Origin: Microbotryum silenes-acaulis
Taxonomy: Eukaryota; Basidiomycota; Microbotryomycetes; Microbotryales; Microbotryaceae
DNA length: 64,000 nt
Direction of reading: 5' to 3'
NCBI GenBank assembly: GCA_003665825.1
Contig: QPFY01000001.1
Location: 2,287,001-2,351,000, forward strand
Shown here: one piece after another, positions 11,816 to 22,902 of the stretch
Numbering within the stretch: the stretch's first letter is position 1
How the letters are laid out: the number at the start of each line of letters is the position of its first letter
Translations under genes and position numbers: made by a program
Notes under the pieces: model-generated
The model's input: the letters and a program-made list of their open reading frames with translations, nothing else
Told to the model about the DNA's origin: nothing
Database searches by the model: none

Positions 11816-13644
11816 ATGGCACTCGTCGATGTTGCCCCCCACGTCTCGGCCGACATTACCCGACTCAACTCCTAGTCAGTTCACAACTGCCCCCTTCGCT
11901 GCAGTCTGTTGTGACCTGCCTCGTAGCCTGACTGACACGCCGCTCACGCCGTGCCCCCATCATCGCTTGGTCGAATCCTGTCCGTGCGTTGCGCTGCGGA
12001 ACTCACCATCAGTGTCGGGTTCGATTCCATCACCCGCCAGATTGAACACAAGTTGCTCAAGGTCAGTCGGAAAGACCTCAGTAGAACTGAACTCGAGGAG
12101 GCGCATGGGAGCTGACTGTGACGTGTGTCTCACAGCGCGGCTTTCAATTCAACGTCATTGCCGTTGGTGCGTGAACCAGGCACTTGACCTCTTTGAGTTG
12201 AACCTGCACATGAGCAGACATAGGGATGTTACGGGAAGGGGTGTAGAGGCTGAGAGGGGTCGCAGTAGGGGCATCACACCTCCGTCGCTCGCCCCCCGCT
12301 CGGACCTCCTCCCTTATCCTCCCTTACCCTCCCGTGCTCTGGGGCACGTGCGGCATGTCATGTGGACTCGATAGGATGGGGATAGTACAGGATGCTCGAT
12401 GTGGCATGTACTAACACTGCTTGCCCCGACCCACTCCTCACCTCACCTCTCGCCCGTCCTCGATCCGCCTGCCCATCACCTACCTCCCTGTGTATCTGCA
12501 GGCCAAACCGGACTCGGCAAGTCGACCCTGATCAACACCATCTTTGCATCCCACCTGATCGACACCAAGGGGCGCTTCGAGCCGGACGAACCCGTGCGAC
12601 AGACGACCGAGATCCAGGCCGTGTCCCATAGTGAGCTGAGCCTGGTGGAGAGTGCGGGAGTGATGCGGCAGAGAGGCTGATGTTATGCGAACTGGTGCTT
12701 GGTACAGTCGTTCAGGAGAACAATGTCAAGCTGCGTTTGAACATTGTCGATACACCTGGCTACGGGGATTTGATCAACAACGAGGGATGGTGCGTGTATG
12801 CGCACGACGCTAGGTCACTAGCGTATTCTCACACCTTCCCGTTGAACATGGTCGCACAGCTGGGACCCGATCATCAAGTACATCAAGGACCAACACTCGG
12901 CGTACCTGCGCAAGGAGCTGACCGCGATGCGTGACAAGTACATCGTTGACACCCGCATCCACTGTTGCCTCTACTTCATCGCACCGACGGGCCACGCGCT
13001 CAAGGCGATCGACATCACCGTGATGAAAAAGTTGTCCGAGGTCGTCAACGTCGTCCCTGTCATTGCCAAGAGTGATTCGTTGACGCTCGAGGAGAGGGAA
13101 CTGTTCAAGCAGAGGGTCAGTTTTGGACCGGGTGGGGCGACTGATCTTTCAGCCAAAGATGTTTACTCACCCCCAAACTCCTTCCACCCCTGACCAGATT
13201 CGCGCCGAGTTGGCCCACCACAACATCCGTGCCTACCCCTTTGACAATGACGATGATGATCACGAAGAGAGGAAGCTCAACGAGGCGATTCGGGTGCGTT
13301 GCCAACAAATGTAATGGTGACTCGAGAGATGTCGCCCAATTATTGATGTTGGAGTAACTGCACAGAACATGATCCCCTTCGCCGTCGTCGGTTCGGAACG
13401 CAACGTCATCATCGACGGCAAGCCCGTACGAGGGCGCAAGAACCGTTGGGGCGTGATCAACGTCGAGAACGAGCAACACTGCGAATTCAACTACCTGCGC
13501 AACTTCTTGACCCGTACGCATCTGCAGGACTTGATTGAGACGACGGCGCAGATCCATTACGAGGCGTTCAGGTCCAAGCAGTTGTTGGCGCTCAAGGAGT
13601 CGTCCGCGAGTAAGGCGCAGCAGAGTCAGACGAACGGCGCATAG
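11816..13644 (+). CDS. CDC10: septin Cdc10
   Basis: GTP-binding septin that assembles into the bud-neck/septum filament. Eight exons with consistent phases: 11816-11874, 12013-12061, 12136-12166, 12502-12630, 12708-12789, 12860-13115, 13198-13293, 13366-13644. They give 326 residues, close to the 322 of yeast Cdc10. Evidence: YVGFDSITRQIEHKLLK across the first junction; P-loop GQTGLGKST (residues about 45-53); switch II DTPGYGD; G4 motif as AKSD; the septin-unique element with WGVINVEN; and the conserved THLQDLIETT near the end. The C-terminus is short, without the coiled coil of Cdc3/11/12, which supports Cdc10. The start is chosen because the first exon ends TA and joins TGTC to make the conserved Tyr-Val-Gly. 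Confidence 0.96.
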
Positions 13645-14324
13645 GGGATGACGTGGGTGTGATGATTCTCCGTACTCTCTTTTTGACGCTCTCTCTTTCC
13701 TCGTGACGCCTCCCAAACAACCTCTATTCTCATATCGGGGGAGATCGCGTGCGGACCGGTCGACGATCTACTTCATCGCCCTCCCTCCTCCCTCTTTTCA
13801 TACCTTTACCTTTTTCAGTACCTTGGCTTTTTTGGGGGTGGAAGCGGAGGTTTGTTTTCTTTACCATTCTTTCTTTGTTTACGACCTTTCAAATTGCAAC
13901 CGCGGCCTTTTCTTGTCCCTCGTCTCCCGAACGCGTTGCAGATCCTCACACGGGGTCGCGTTCGATCTCGAAGTCATTTTGCTTCTCCATAAGGGACGCT
14001 AGGGCGACGGAAACGAGAAACGAAGCCGGACTGGCGCGAGGGTCGTCGGTGTTGTCGATGCACGTGTGGACGTTTACCGATCATGACGTACGAGGTTGGT
14101 CCGGGGGGACAACTGAGGTAGTACCCAAAGAAATCGAGGCAGTGCATAGTAGGAGCACGGACCGAACAAGTCGAAAAAGTAAGGTAAAGTAGACGGAGTG
14201 TTTGTTTTCCAGCTTTCCTCCGACTCCCACCCTCTTTTGGCTCGGCTAACAACATGTTCAAGTAAGCCCGTTTTCCGTGGGGGATGGAGATGCCGTGTTC
14301 GGTGTACCGAGGATCAGTCAAACA
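13645..14324. other. intergenic, 3' of CDC10
   Basis: Pyrimidine-rich, T-rich stretch with no supported gene. The first part is likely the CDC10 3' UTR. Confidence 0.5.
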
Positions 14325-14990
14325 GCATCGATCGTGCGCCCGCAGAGCCCCTCAGTGCCGAGCCGACGGAAGTACGGGATGATGCTCTCAGCCATACAAG
14401 ACGGATGCGCAATGGGTGCCCGTGCCCGCGTTATGCACAAAAATGAGGTGGTTTGTATCACTAAATATTCTTGCTGCACTGCGTACGAGAAATTGCTGCA
14501 ATAGACATTCAGCTGCTTCACTCCGAAGTCAAGTGCCGGCGGCGAGAGACGTCAGTAATAGTCGGCTGGGACGACTTTATTCGAGCACATAGTAATTGAA
14601 ATTCAGCGTGATCATTCTACTTTTACACCATTATGAACAAAAGGACAGATACTGGGCGACTTGATCATTTCAATGGCGCCTCAACCCAATCGGTGAGGCA
14701 GATCCGATCGTCAGGTCGAAGCAGAACATTCCGCGCGGTTTCATCCCCGTGAACGAGACCCTTGTCGGCGATGAGCTTCAAAGCGAAGCTGCACACCCAA
14801 GTGGGAAAAGACCTGTCAGCGCTGGTCAGGCGGACATGAAAACAGTCTGCGTCCGATCCGACTCACTCGTCGTTGGCTTTCGAGTGGCACGGGTACCCAT
14901 TGCTCATCCGTCCTGTATGGCCGAGAGCATCATACTTCGGTCGGCGCAGCACTGAGGATTCTGAGCGCGCCCGACGGATCGGTGCTATTT
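14325..14990 (-). pseudogene. kinase-like family remnant (catalytic loop) with flanking inverted repeat
   Basis: On the minus strand at about 14675-14800 one frame reads KGLVHGDETARNVLLRPDDR followed by ICLTDWVEAP. This is the same catalytic-loop and D-W-x-E pattern as 10870-10950 of the better copy. The sequence upstream on the minus strand (14882-14987) also occurs as an inverted copy at 14325-14431. No complete frame or N-lobe is present. It is a remnant of the same kinase-like family, isolated from the others by CDC10. Confidence 0.6.
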
Positions 14991-15654
14991 AGCTGAAATT
15001 CGGTGCCTCAGACACCGCATCTTCGTCCCTCTCAATAAAAAAGGGCTCACCTGAACATGTTGCTAGCCGCGGTGAAGAGGGTGGGAGTTGGGGGAGAGCT
15101 AAAAATTGACTCCTTAAACGCCTCGGCGCTCCCTCGCGCCTCCTGTCGATCTGTTTCCTGGCCGGCCGCAGGTGTGGCCGCCGCGAGCGGGGGCCCACGA
15201 TGCGAGAGGACGTCCACAGATTGCACACAAACCCCAAGGTTCGCTGTTCGACATCCTGTAATTTCACATAAGAATCGACAACGTAGAAAGATAGGGTGCT
15301 TAAAACATAGTGCTTTAAGGACCCGATGAGAACAGCGCCGAAATTCAATGAAATCAAGAGAGAGGAGAGAGAGGGACACTAGTGAGGGAAGCGAATGTCA
15401 TAAAGAGAGCGAAAGTAAGAGAGGGTATACAGAGGCAGGTCGTTTCGCCGAGCAAGCATAAAGAACAGAAACAAGAAAGAGCTCGATCTCAACGGGGACG
15501 CAAAACACCAAGCGAAACAAGGACCACGTCGAGAACAGCGAAAGCCGAACAAATCGTCAACAAACGAGAGAACCAGCGGCTTCTCTCTCTATATTCGGGC
15601 GATCCTCGACAGCACGATCGAGGAAAAGCCATCAAAATTGAGCCTGGAACGAGA
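14991..15654. other. intergenic, 3' of the SH3 membrane protein
   Basis: AT-richer, purine-rich on the plus strand from about 15350. No gene supported. The part next to 15655 is probably 3' UTR of the minus-strand gene. Confidence 0.5.
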
Positions 15655-18013
15655 TCAATGCGTTCGGTCCAAAACCTCGCCGAGCGCGAGGAACAAATCG
15701 GCGTCGCGGCTCGCGACCAAGGAGCTCGTTCTTCGCCCCTTGTCGCCGCTTCGGTTGCTGCCGTCCTCTCGGTTGGCCTCGGGGGATTGCCCACCGGGTT
15801 GGAGGCTTGTCGGCAACGAGCTGGTCGACATGCGCCTCTCGGCTGGTGTTGTGTCGAGGAAGGACGACATCGTCCCGTTTTGCGCATCCGAGATCTGGAT
15901 CAAGGGGACCTGATTTGTCGACGGGCCTTGCGAGGAAGGGAATGTCAAGGGGGAATCGGAGCGCGCGAGGTTGGGCAACTGGGGCGCAGACGCAGCGAGC
16001 TTGGACGACGAGGCGTTCGAGGAAGCAACGGCACCGTACGAAAGATCTGTCTGCGATTCGTGTTGGTTATTGTTGTTGTTATTGTTGTGGTTGCTATTGT
16101 CGGCGAACGATGTCTCGGGGGAGCCTTCGGCGATGGTGTGGAGCTGTTGGGGACCGCTTTGTGAGGTGACCTCGCCGAGGCAGTCGAAGGGGAAGACACC
16201 TTTGCCGGGCGGGCCCTTGGCATCCAAGTTGATGCCCAATGCCCATCCATCATCGTATCGGACCAAGAGCTGAACACTGTCACCGGGCTGCGGAAGAGAC
16301 AGCGAATGCACAGGATCAGTCGGCTGAGGCTTAACTTCAGATTACCCAGCGATTGAAGAAGAGATGCCACTCACCAAAAGGACGAGTTCGTCGCTCAACG
16401 TGGGCTCGAAAGTACGCTTGACGATGTGAACCGCGCCTTGACCCTGTTGCTCGCCACCGAAGGGGTTCGCGGAGGGCTTGGCAGCGGCAGCGGCGGCGGC
16501 GACTTGGGGGGAAACGGCAAAGGCGTGTTCAGGTTGCTTTTGCTGCATCTCGAGGTGTTGCTGCATCTCGCGTTGTTCGACTCGCTTGTGGTCTTCAAGC
16601 AGGTTCATTGTCGAGGGCGCCTGGTGGCCCATGTTCGTCGGTTGCTGGTGTTGCTGCAGATGCGCGTTGTAGCCGTTACTGTTGGGATTGCTGTTGCCGT
16701 GCGACGAGTAAGACGGGGCATCCCACGATCCTCGACCGTCGTCGTGGAGTTTCGAGTTGTTCTTGGGTGCGCCGAAGCCACCGGCAAAGCCGTTCTTCTC
16801 TGCCGATTCGGCCGAGTTGCCAAAGAGCTCGTTGTCATCATTGACGTGCTTCTTGAAGCCATGGTTGTTGTCATTCGAGAAGGCCGAGGCACCGGCGTTG
16901 TTGCGGTTGTTCCTTCGGCGGCGGTAGAAAAAGATGAGACCAAAGACGACGGCGAGCGCGGCGATACCGGCGACGGCGACGCCCACAAGGAGGCCGACGT
17001 GCGACATGGTGCCGATGCTCGCGACTGCCGACGTGGTTGCAGCAGCGTCACTCGATGCGGTCGAGGTCGACCCCAATGAGGTACCGGCTGCCTTGGTTGC
17101 GTTGGATGCGGCGACGGATCGGGTCGTGACCACAGCTGCGGCGGAGCGCTGCGAATTTGCCCAGAGCGAGTCAAAATAGTGGTCAGTCGCCGGAGGGCAT
17201 GGGGCCAGTGGTCATATTTCGCTGCTCACCGATGAAGCAGCATTGGCACCCGTTGTGGCAACTGCAAGGTATTGATGGAGTGCACAGGCAGGCAAATGCG
17301 GTGTCAGCTTTAAGAGTTCTGCATGATTGCGGAATGCGCTAGCGGTCGGCTCCGACCCCGCACGCGTCGCCCCCGCCCGGCTCGGCGCGCTCACGCGCAA
17401 ACAGTCAACACGCGCGCGCCGCGTCGAGTCGAGGCACGCGGCGAAGGCGGCTCGAGAAAGGGAGCAGGATATCAAGGAATGAAATGTCAACCCAAGCACA
17501 TGAAACGCACCTCGAGCTGCAAGGAAAGGTAAGAAAGCAAGACAAGGGGTACAGAGTCAGATCAACAATCACATGTTTCACGATCGAGTCAATCGGAGAC
17601 AGGGGTGTGCGAAATGTGTGTGACATTCGCGCTGAAGCAGATGCGGCTTGCCAGCTCCGAGCTCAGTTCAGGCGCGGGGCCGTTGCGATTCACGAGGAAG
17701 GCACCCCCCCGGCCCGACCGAAGGCCGTCGTCGCCTCATCGCGCGGAGCCATGTTTCGCAGTCAAGGAAAGCCCAATCTCGTCCAGGTGCACAACTAATT
17801 ATTCACGCAACAAACCAACTCACCCGATGTCGTAGCAGGCCCAGTGGTGGCAGCAGCGGCGGCTCTGCTACGAGTGGTGTCTGCGGCGGCGGTCGTGGCT
17901 CGACGGCGAGTGTTGGTCGTGGCGGCTCTGGCTCGTGTCGTGGTCGCGTCGGCGCGTTGGCGTTTGACCAACCGCTTCATGACGTGCGCCTCGGGGATCT
18001 GGGCGTGCTGCAT
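15655..18013 (-). CDS. single-pass membrane protein with cytoplasmic SH3 domain
   Basis: Four exons with consistent phases (18013-17824, 17261-17230, 17148-16375, 16287-15655) encode 542 residues. Residues 1-123 are Ala/Thr/Ser-rich with a basic start and no clear signal peptide. A strong helix HVGLLVGVAVAGIAALAVVF lies at about 124-146 and is followed by a stop-transfer RRRR. The cytosolic part is Asn/Gln-rich, then an SH3 domain at about 313-372 is split by the last intron: ALDY-like start IVKRTFEP, DELVLLPGDSVQLL, DDGWALG, and KGVFPFDCLG. The tail is Ser/Asn-rich. The layout recalls fungal Fus1 or Sho1-like signalling scaffolds at the cell surface, but Fus1 orthology is not shown. It is probably a highly O-glycosylated surface sensor or adaptor; the ligand is unknown. 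Confidence 0.8.
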
Positions 18014-19951
18014 CGTGGCGAAACGAAGGTGCTGCTGCGGCTGCAGTGTCGGTCGTCGGCTCGGGTCGGAAGTAACAGAGCGAGGAAGCGAGACCGAACG
18101 GGGCGGAGGTAAGCGAAGGGGGCGTGCACGACAAGCCGAAGGGGACAGGTTTCAGAAAAAGAGTCGCGCGAGAAAGGGGGCCTCAGCGAATGACGACCAG
18201 GGGCGGCGCGCGGAGCAAGGAAGGACGCGGCGCGGCGCGATCGAAGGTCAAGCAGCGTTGAGCGAATCGGGTCGTGTTAGTCCGAGGGAATTGGAGGGGA
18301 GGCGGAGGGGAGCGAGTGGGGGTCGACGAGGTTTCGACGAAGGTGGGTTGCTGCAAGCGAGTGGAAAAGTTGGATCTCGTAGGAATGAAAGAAGAAACGT
18401 CCGTTGTTGTGGAAAAGCAAAGGAGTGAGTAGAAGGATGGAAAGCGACGAAGCGAGAAATGTCGAGCCGAGCCGAGCCTAGCCGAGCTGAGCCGCCCGTG
18501 TTTTGAGAATGTGGTTTGAAAAACAGAGCCGTTCGCCGAGCATACCGGCGCAGCAGGCGGGACGGCGCTCACCATGACGCGACTAAAAAGGATTATACGC
18601 ACTTCTTCGAAGGTGCAGATGTACAGGCAATTATATATTCAAGGTGGCGTCTTGATGTAGGCAGGTCACTTTGGATCGTAGGTCTCTGCAAGGTTGCAAT
18701 GAGTCGATCGAATGATGGTCCAAGAAAACGTGACCTCGACATGACGCGCAAATGCGAGAGGAGTCGTCGACCTTGAGGGTTCATATACCTTATACTAATA
18801 CAACATGAATGTTTCTCTTCTCTCAAGAAACGAGCGGGTCACTGAATAATTGCCTGGTGACTCCATTCGTCGCCGCGCAGCCGCTGAGTGGGATAAAACA
18901 AGATTTTGCTGGTTCGACAACTTGAACGCGCGTCACAAGTAGTCCGACCTTCGAAGGAACTCTGCCGAAGGGTTATCAGAAGAGATGTTACATTACACTT
19001 CTCTGACCTCGCAAACTCAGTATAAGTAAATCACTGAGTAGATTTTGCAATGCCACAATGCCCACATCGTTTAGTCTGCTCGTCTTTGGGAGTTATCTTC
19101 GTTTACGCTGCAGCGCCCGGCGCGGCGCCAACGACTGCGGTCGATCGTGATCTCAAATCACGTGATCGTACCCAGCGACAGTGAGCTTCGCAGGCTGGAG
19201 GTGCACTGAGATAATGGGTGGTGTAGCATATTTGAAGGAGTGAATGAAACATGGTCCAAGATTGGGCCCCGCTTTGGTGAGTGACTCGAGGTGTAGGTGC
19301 AGGATGAATTTTCCAATGACCAACGCCGCCAGTCGCACTGATGCAGAGGCAGCGATGATGAAATCGTTTTTCTGGATTAAATTACGGCCACGAAACAATG
19401 ATCATCTACCTGAGCTTGCCCAAATGCCCGGTAGCCAGTGTGACGAGCCTCTCGGCGCGTGGAGAGCTTCCTCTACCCCTGAATCCGGGCTGAGAGCAAT
19501 GTCGTACGCTGCAGTGCGAATCTGCAACACAGGCGGAAGTGGCGAGTTTCTACATGCTGAAATCACTGTAATGCGAACTGGAGTTGAAGTATGAAAAATT
19601 CACCCAGTTTGGGTTTCCAGTCGACATGCCTTGTTCATGGTTTCTGCCTCTGCCGGGTGTAGGACTTTGTCCGAGGCAAGGCCGGGTTTGATTCGGCCGG
19701 GTTTGCCGCTTGGGGCTGTCTCTGTCTTTGGCCCAGGCTGGCGCTGGCCTGTTGGGCGAGGCTGGGCGGCGCATCTCGCAAGCGCGCGCCCGTCGCAACC
19801 TGGCTGAAGGCGGGCAAGGACTCAACTTGGGCTCTGCTCCTGTCGCCCACCTCGCTCTCGGCGCAAGTTCTCCACCAACAGCACTTGGGTCAAACGTAGA
19901 GTCGTACGCTCCACCGCGTGAAGCACCCGACCAGCTTTGTCAACGGCAGCG
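18014..19951. other. 1.9-kb intergenic region between divergent genes
   Basis: Lies between the starts of the SH3 membrane protein (-) and the Mrp51-like gene (+), so it should hold both promoters. A short GAGCC/GCCGA tandem tract sits at about 18462-18495. I could not support any gene; the frames on either strand are short and lack recognisable motifs. Confidence 0.5.
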
Positions 19952-21514
19952 ATGGCGGCCGCCTCGTCGAGCGCGGCGTCGTCGTCCTACTCGGCCCTGC
20001 TCCGACGTTCCAAGCTCGCGTCGTACCAACCTTCGATCGAGCAAGTCTACGTCGCCCATTCGGCGCAAAAGTCCCGTGCCCAGTTCGGGTTCAAGCGTCC
20101 TCTCCCTCGTGCGGCGATCGGTTCAGCGTCGAATAAGCGCGATGCGTGGGTCAGCGTGCAACGCCTCGACGACTCGAACCGGAGGACCGAATGGCGTCCA
20201 GCAGTCAGGGAGACCGCCTACGTCAGAAAGATCGACGCGACCGGGATCCCCGTCGTAGAATACCACAACCCATCGTCATCGTCGTCTTCGTCCGCGTCGT
20301 GGAGCGGCGAGGTGGATTCGAGTGCGAACTCGATCGGGGCCTTGCCGTTGCAGAGTCGCTTCGTTCCCGCCTCGTTTGGTACACAGGGTGCGATCACTCC
20401 GATCGACCAACTCGCAGCTCGTAAAGATACGCCCAAAGCGCCCAATTTCTTCGCCCTCTCGGATCGAGCGTTCGAGAAGTTGCTCGACTCGCTCGGCGAT
20501 CGCACCCAGCAGTTCATGGACTTTATCAAACTCGACCTCGTGCGAACGTCGGGCAAGCTCAACGACGATATGACACCGGATGAGGTGCAGGCCATTGTCG
20601 AGTCGGAACCGCCAGTGGATCTTTATGCCCACGCGCAATCGAACCGAGTGCACCTCGAACTTTTGCTCGAGCGCTTCATCGCCCTGCAACCCGAGGTGGT
20701 GAAGCGATCCAAGGCCTCGCTCGAATCCAACATTCACCCGTTGTTGGGTCTGCGCTACTCGAAGCCTACACGACTCGAAGCCCAGCTCGCACCGACGGTG
20801 CCAGGTCGTTTACTCGGCCCTGCGAAGAGTCCGGACGGTTACCAAACCTCGCGAAACAGCAACGATATCACGCTCTCGACCGTGCTCGGTCAACTCTCCG
20901 CCCTCAACCTGCGGTACACGAGCGGAGCCTCGATCACGACTTTCTACCCCGACGCACAAGGCGACCGGTCCAACGTTCCCGGTCGAGCGCAATTCAAAGT
21001 GCGCGCCTTGGTCAATTCGAACGTCTACGTCAACAAGATGTTACCCGCGCGGCTCCGACCCGGTCACGTCGAATTCGATTCGTCCAGTTCGACTATCGAA
21101 CCGCAAGCGTTGGGAAGTGGTTCGGTCAAATTCAGCGTCGAGATACCTCAAGGAAATGCACTGAATCGACCGTTGATCGGCTCGCCCGAATACTCGGGTC
21201 AGGCTCCGCCTTCAGCATACCCTTCAGGAGGAGCACCCTACACCCCTCAACGCCTTTCGGATCTTCCTCAACCACGCACGTTCACGGGCTCGCAATCGCG
21301 GTCTGGGGCGCAGCACAGAGCGTTCGAGGATCGGAGGAACTCGTTGGAGAACGAGAGGAAGGCGACGGACCCGACGGCGTTTCGGTTAAACTCGAGGGCG
21401 ACAGCGTCGGCGACGTCGAGGAATACGGCGCTGATGGAGAGGTTGTCCAAGTTGTTGAGGACTGGGGAGGCGGGGGAAGCGAAGGCCAGTGGGGACGAAG
21501 GGACGAAGAAGTAG
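19952..21514 (+). CDS. MRP51: probable mitochondrial small-subunit ribosomal protein Mrp51 (bS1m-like)
   Basis: Single-exon frame. The first ATG is at 19952; the open frame extends upstream only through a TTG. The protein is about 520 residues. The N-terminus is basic and Ser/Ala-rich with SALLRRSKLASYQPS, compatible with a mitochondrial presequence. It is followed by GFKRPLPRAA, which resembles the conserved GxKRPLP block of fungal Mrp51, then WVSVQRLDDSNRRTEWRP. The central part (about 160-260) is helical and acidic; the C-terminal third is Pro/Ser/Arg-rich and probably disordered. Mrp51 is a fungal mitoribosome component needed for translation initiation of mitochondrial mRNAs. The assignment rests on the N-terminal block, the length and the likely targeting, so it is moderate. 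Confidence 0.6.
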   Translation: MAAASSSAASSSYSALLRRSKLASYQPSIEQVYVAHSAQKSRAQFGFKRPLPRAAIGSASNKRDAWVSVQRLDDSNRRTEWRPAVRETAYVRKIDATGIPVVEYHNPSSSSSSSASWSGEVDSSANSIGALPLQSRFVPASFGTQGAITPIDQLAARKDTPKAPNFFALSDRAFEKLLDSLGDRTQQFMDFIKLDLVRTSGKLNDDMTPDEVQAIVESEPPVDLYAHAQSNRVHLELLLERFIALQPEVVKRSKASLESNIHPLLGLRYSKPTRLEAQLAPTVPGRLLGPAKSPDGYQTSRNSNDITLSTVLGQLSALNLRYTSGASITTFYPDAQGDRSNVPGRAQFKVRALVNSNVYVNKMLPARLRPGHVEFDSSSSTIEPQALGSGSVKFSVEIPQGNALNRPLIGSPEYSGQAPPSAYPSGGAPYTPQRLSDLPQPRTFTGSQSRSGAQHRAFEDRRNSLENERKATDPTAFRLNSRATASATSRNTALMERLSKLLRTGEAGEAKASGDEGTKK

Positions 21515-21876
21515 GGTGCAATGCAATCATGAAAGGATTTGTTAGTGAGAAGAGTTTCGGTCACGTGAGCTGGGATACTTGGCAGTCGTTTCGAAAGCAC
21601 GTCGTGGGAAAATGTGGGATGTTTGCTTCGAGATGTAAGCTAGTAAGACCGATGTCCTTAGACTTGATCCTCAAAGCGAGCGCGACAAGGAGAGCTCGAG
21701 CCGCTCGGACCATGTAAGTAGGCGCGTAAGGAGCGTCAGCGGTTGTCGTTTCGCTCTCTTGCTTCTCCCAGACGCCCATCCTCTGCAGCGCTCCGACACG
21801 GGATCCCACGACCTCTGTCAAGACTTCAACAGCACAAGTTCACACATCGCCGCCTCGCGCATCAATTAGACGCAAC
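21515..21876. other. short intergenic region
   Basis: Between two plus-strand genes. It should include the promoter of the UBA-like gene. Nothing else seen. Confidence 0.5.
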
Positions 21877-22817
21877 ATGCTGAAAGCCAAAGCCAAAGCC
21901 GCCGCCGTCAGTACTCCCCCTTCCTGCGCTTCCCCTTAGCTCCTACCCTGCCCGCAAAGACCCACGACCGACCGACCCACTCTTAACACACCTCCCCACA
22001 GACCGCAGCCAAACAGAAGAAACTCGCCGCCGAACGCGCCGCCACCGCAGCAGCAGCAGCAGCAGCTCAACATGCCCAAGCTGCTCAGGCGATTCCCAAC
22101 CCTGTTGTAGGGACCAGGTCAGGAGCGGGTGGCAGACCTAGTGTTACGCGTGAGTGGGCGGATTGAAGGGGTGTTATCGGAGGGGTGGCTGATGCTGATG
22201 GGGTGTTTTAACGTGGTAGAATATTGGGTCGATAATCAGTCGTCCATGCTGTCCAGCGGTGGGGGGATACAGAGGATAGGGTAAGCGCATCGCAGCACAC
22301 ATGCGGGGGATCTATTCTGAAAGCTCATGCTACCCTTACGTCCTGCTACTGCAGGTATGACCAAGCCGCGTTCGAAGACGGCGTGCGCAACGTGATCCTG
22401 GATCCAGAGCCGGCGAGCTTTGATAAGACTGCGGCTGATGGAGAGGCTGGGGAAGGGGAAAAAAAAGCGGAGGCTGCGACAACAACAACAGAGGGAACAA
22501 CAGAGGAAAAGAAAGTCGATGGCGGTGCCAAGGAGAAGGTCGAGGTGCAAGTCGATGAAGAACTCGTCGCCGTTCTGGTACGTTTCTCTCGGCACTCAAG
22601 TCTCGGACACGGATCCGGATCCTCACCAGCCTTACACCCCATGCTTTCGATTTCGCAGACCAAAGAATTTGATCTCACTCCAAAAGCCGCCACTACTCTC
22701 CTCCAAACTCACCACAACGATCTTTCCTTAACAATTGAGGCCCTCCTCACTCCGCCGACTCACCCTTCGGCTCCTTCGGGTCGTCCGGCGTCCAAGCTCG
22801 TTTCCGTATCAAACTGA
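21877..22817 (+). CDS. small UBA-like protein (HYPK-like), Ala-rich N-terminus
   Basis: Five exons with consistent phases (21877-21906, 22002-22149, 22220-22280, 22355-22577, 22659-22817) give 206 residues. The N-terminus is a Lys/Ala-rich helix (AAKQKKLAAERAATAAAA). The middle contains QYWVDNQSSMLSSGGGIQ and an acidic Lys/Glu/Thr-rich stretch. The last exon encodes a compact helical pair, KEFDLTPKAATTLLQTHHND, then LSLTIEALL, which looks like the UBA-like domain of HYPK and NAC-alpha. HYPK acts with the NatA acetyltransferase at the ribosome; that role here is only inference. The last exon contains one breakpoint (22687) of the tandem triplication, and its 3' end recurs at 31198 and 42882. 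Confidence 0.7.
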
Positions 22818-22902
22818 AACGCTCCAACCTGGAATGTGCAACATTATATATCTCCATCATACTTCTATCGCGTATTCACAGCTTTTAAAAGAGCGCACAT
22901 CT

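Noticed and set aside
19937..19951. Upstream start of the Mrp51-like gene
   Set aside because: The codon at 19937 is TTG; the first ATG is at 19952. Similar non-ATG starts were replaced at 26996 and 60902.
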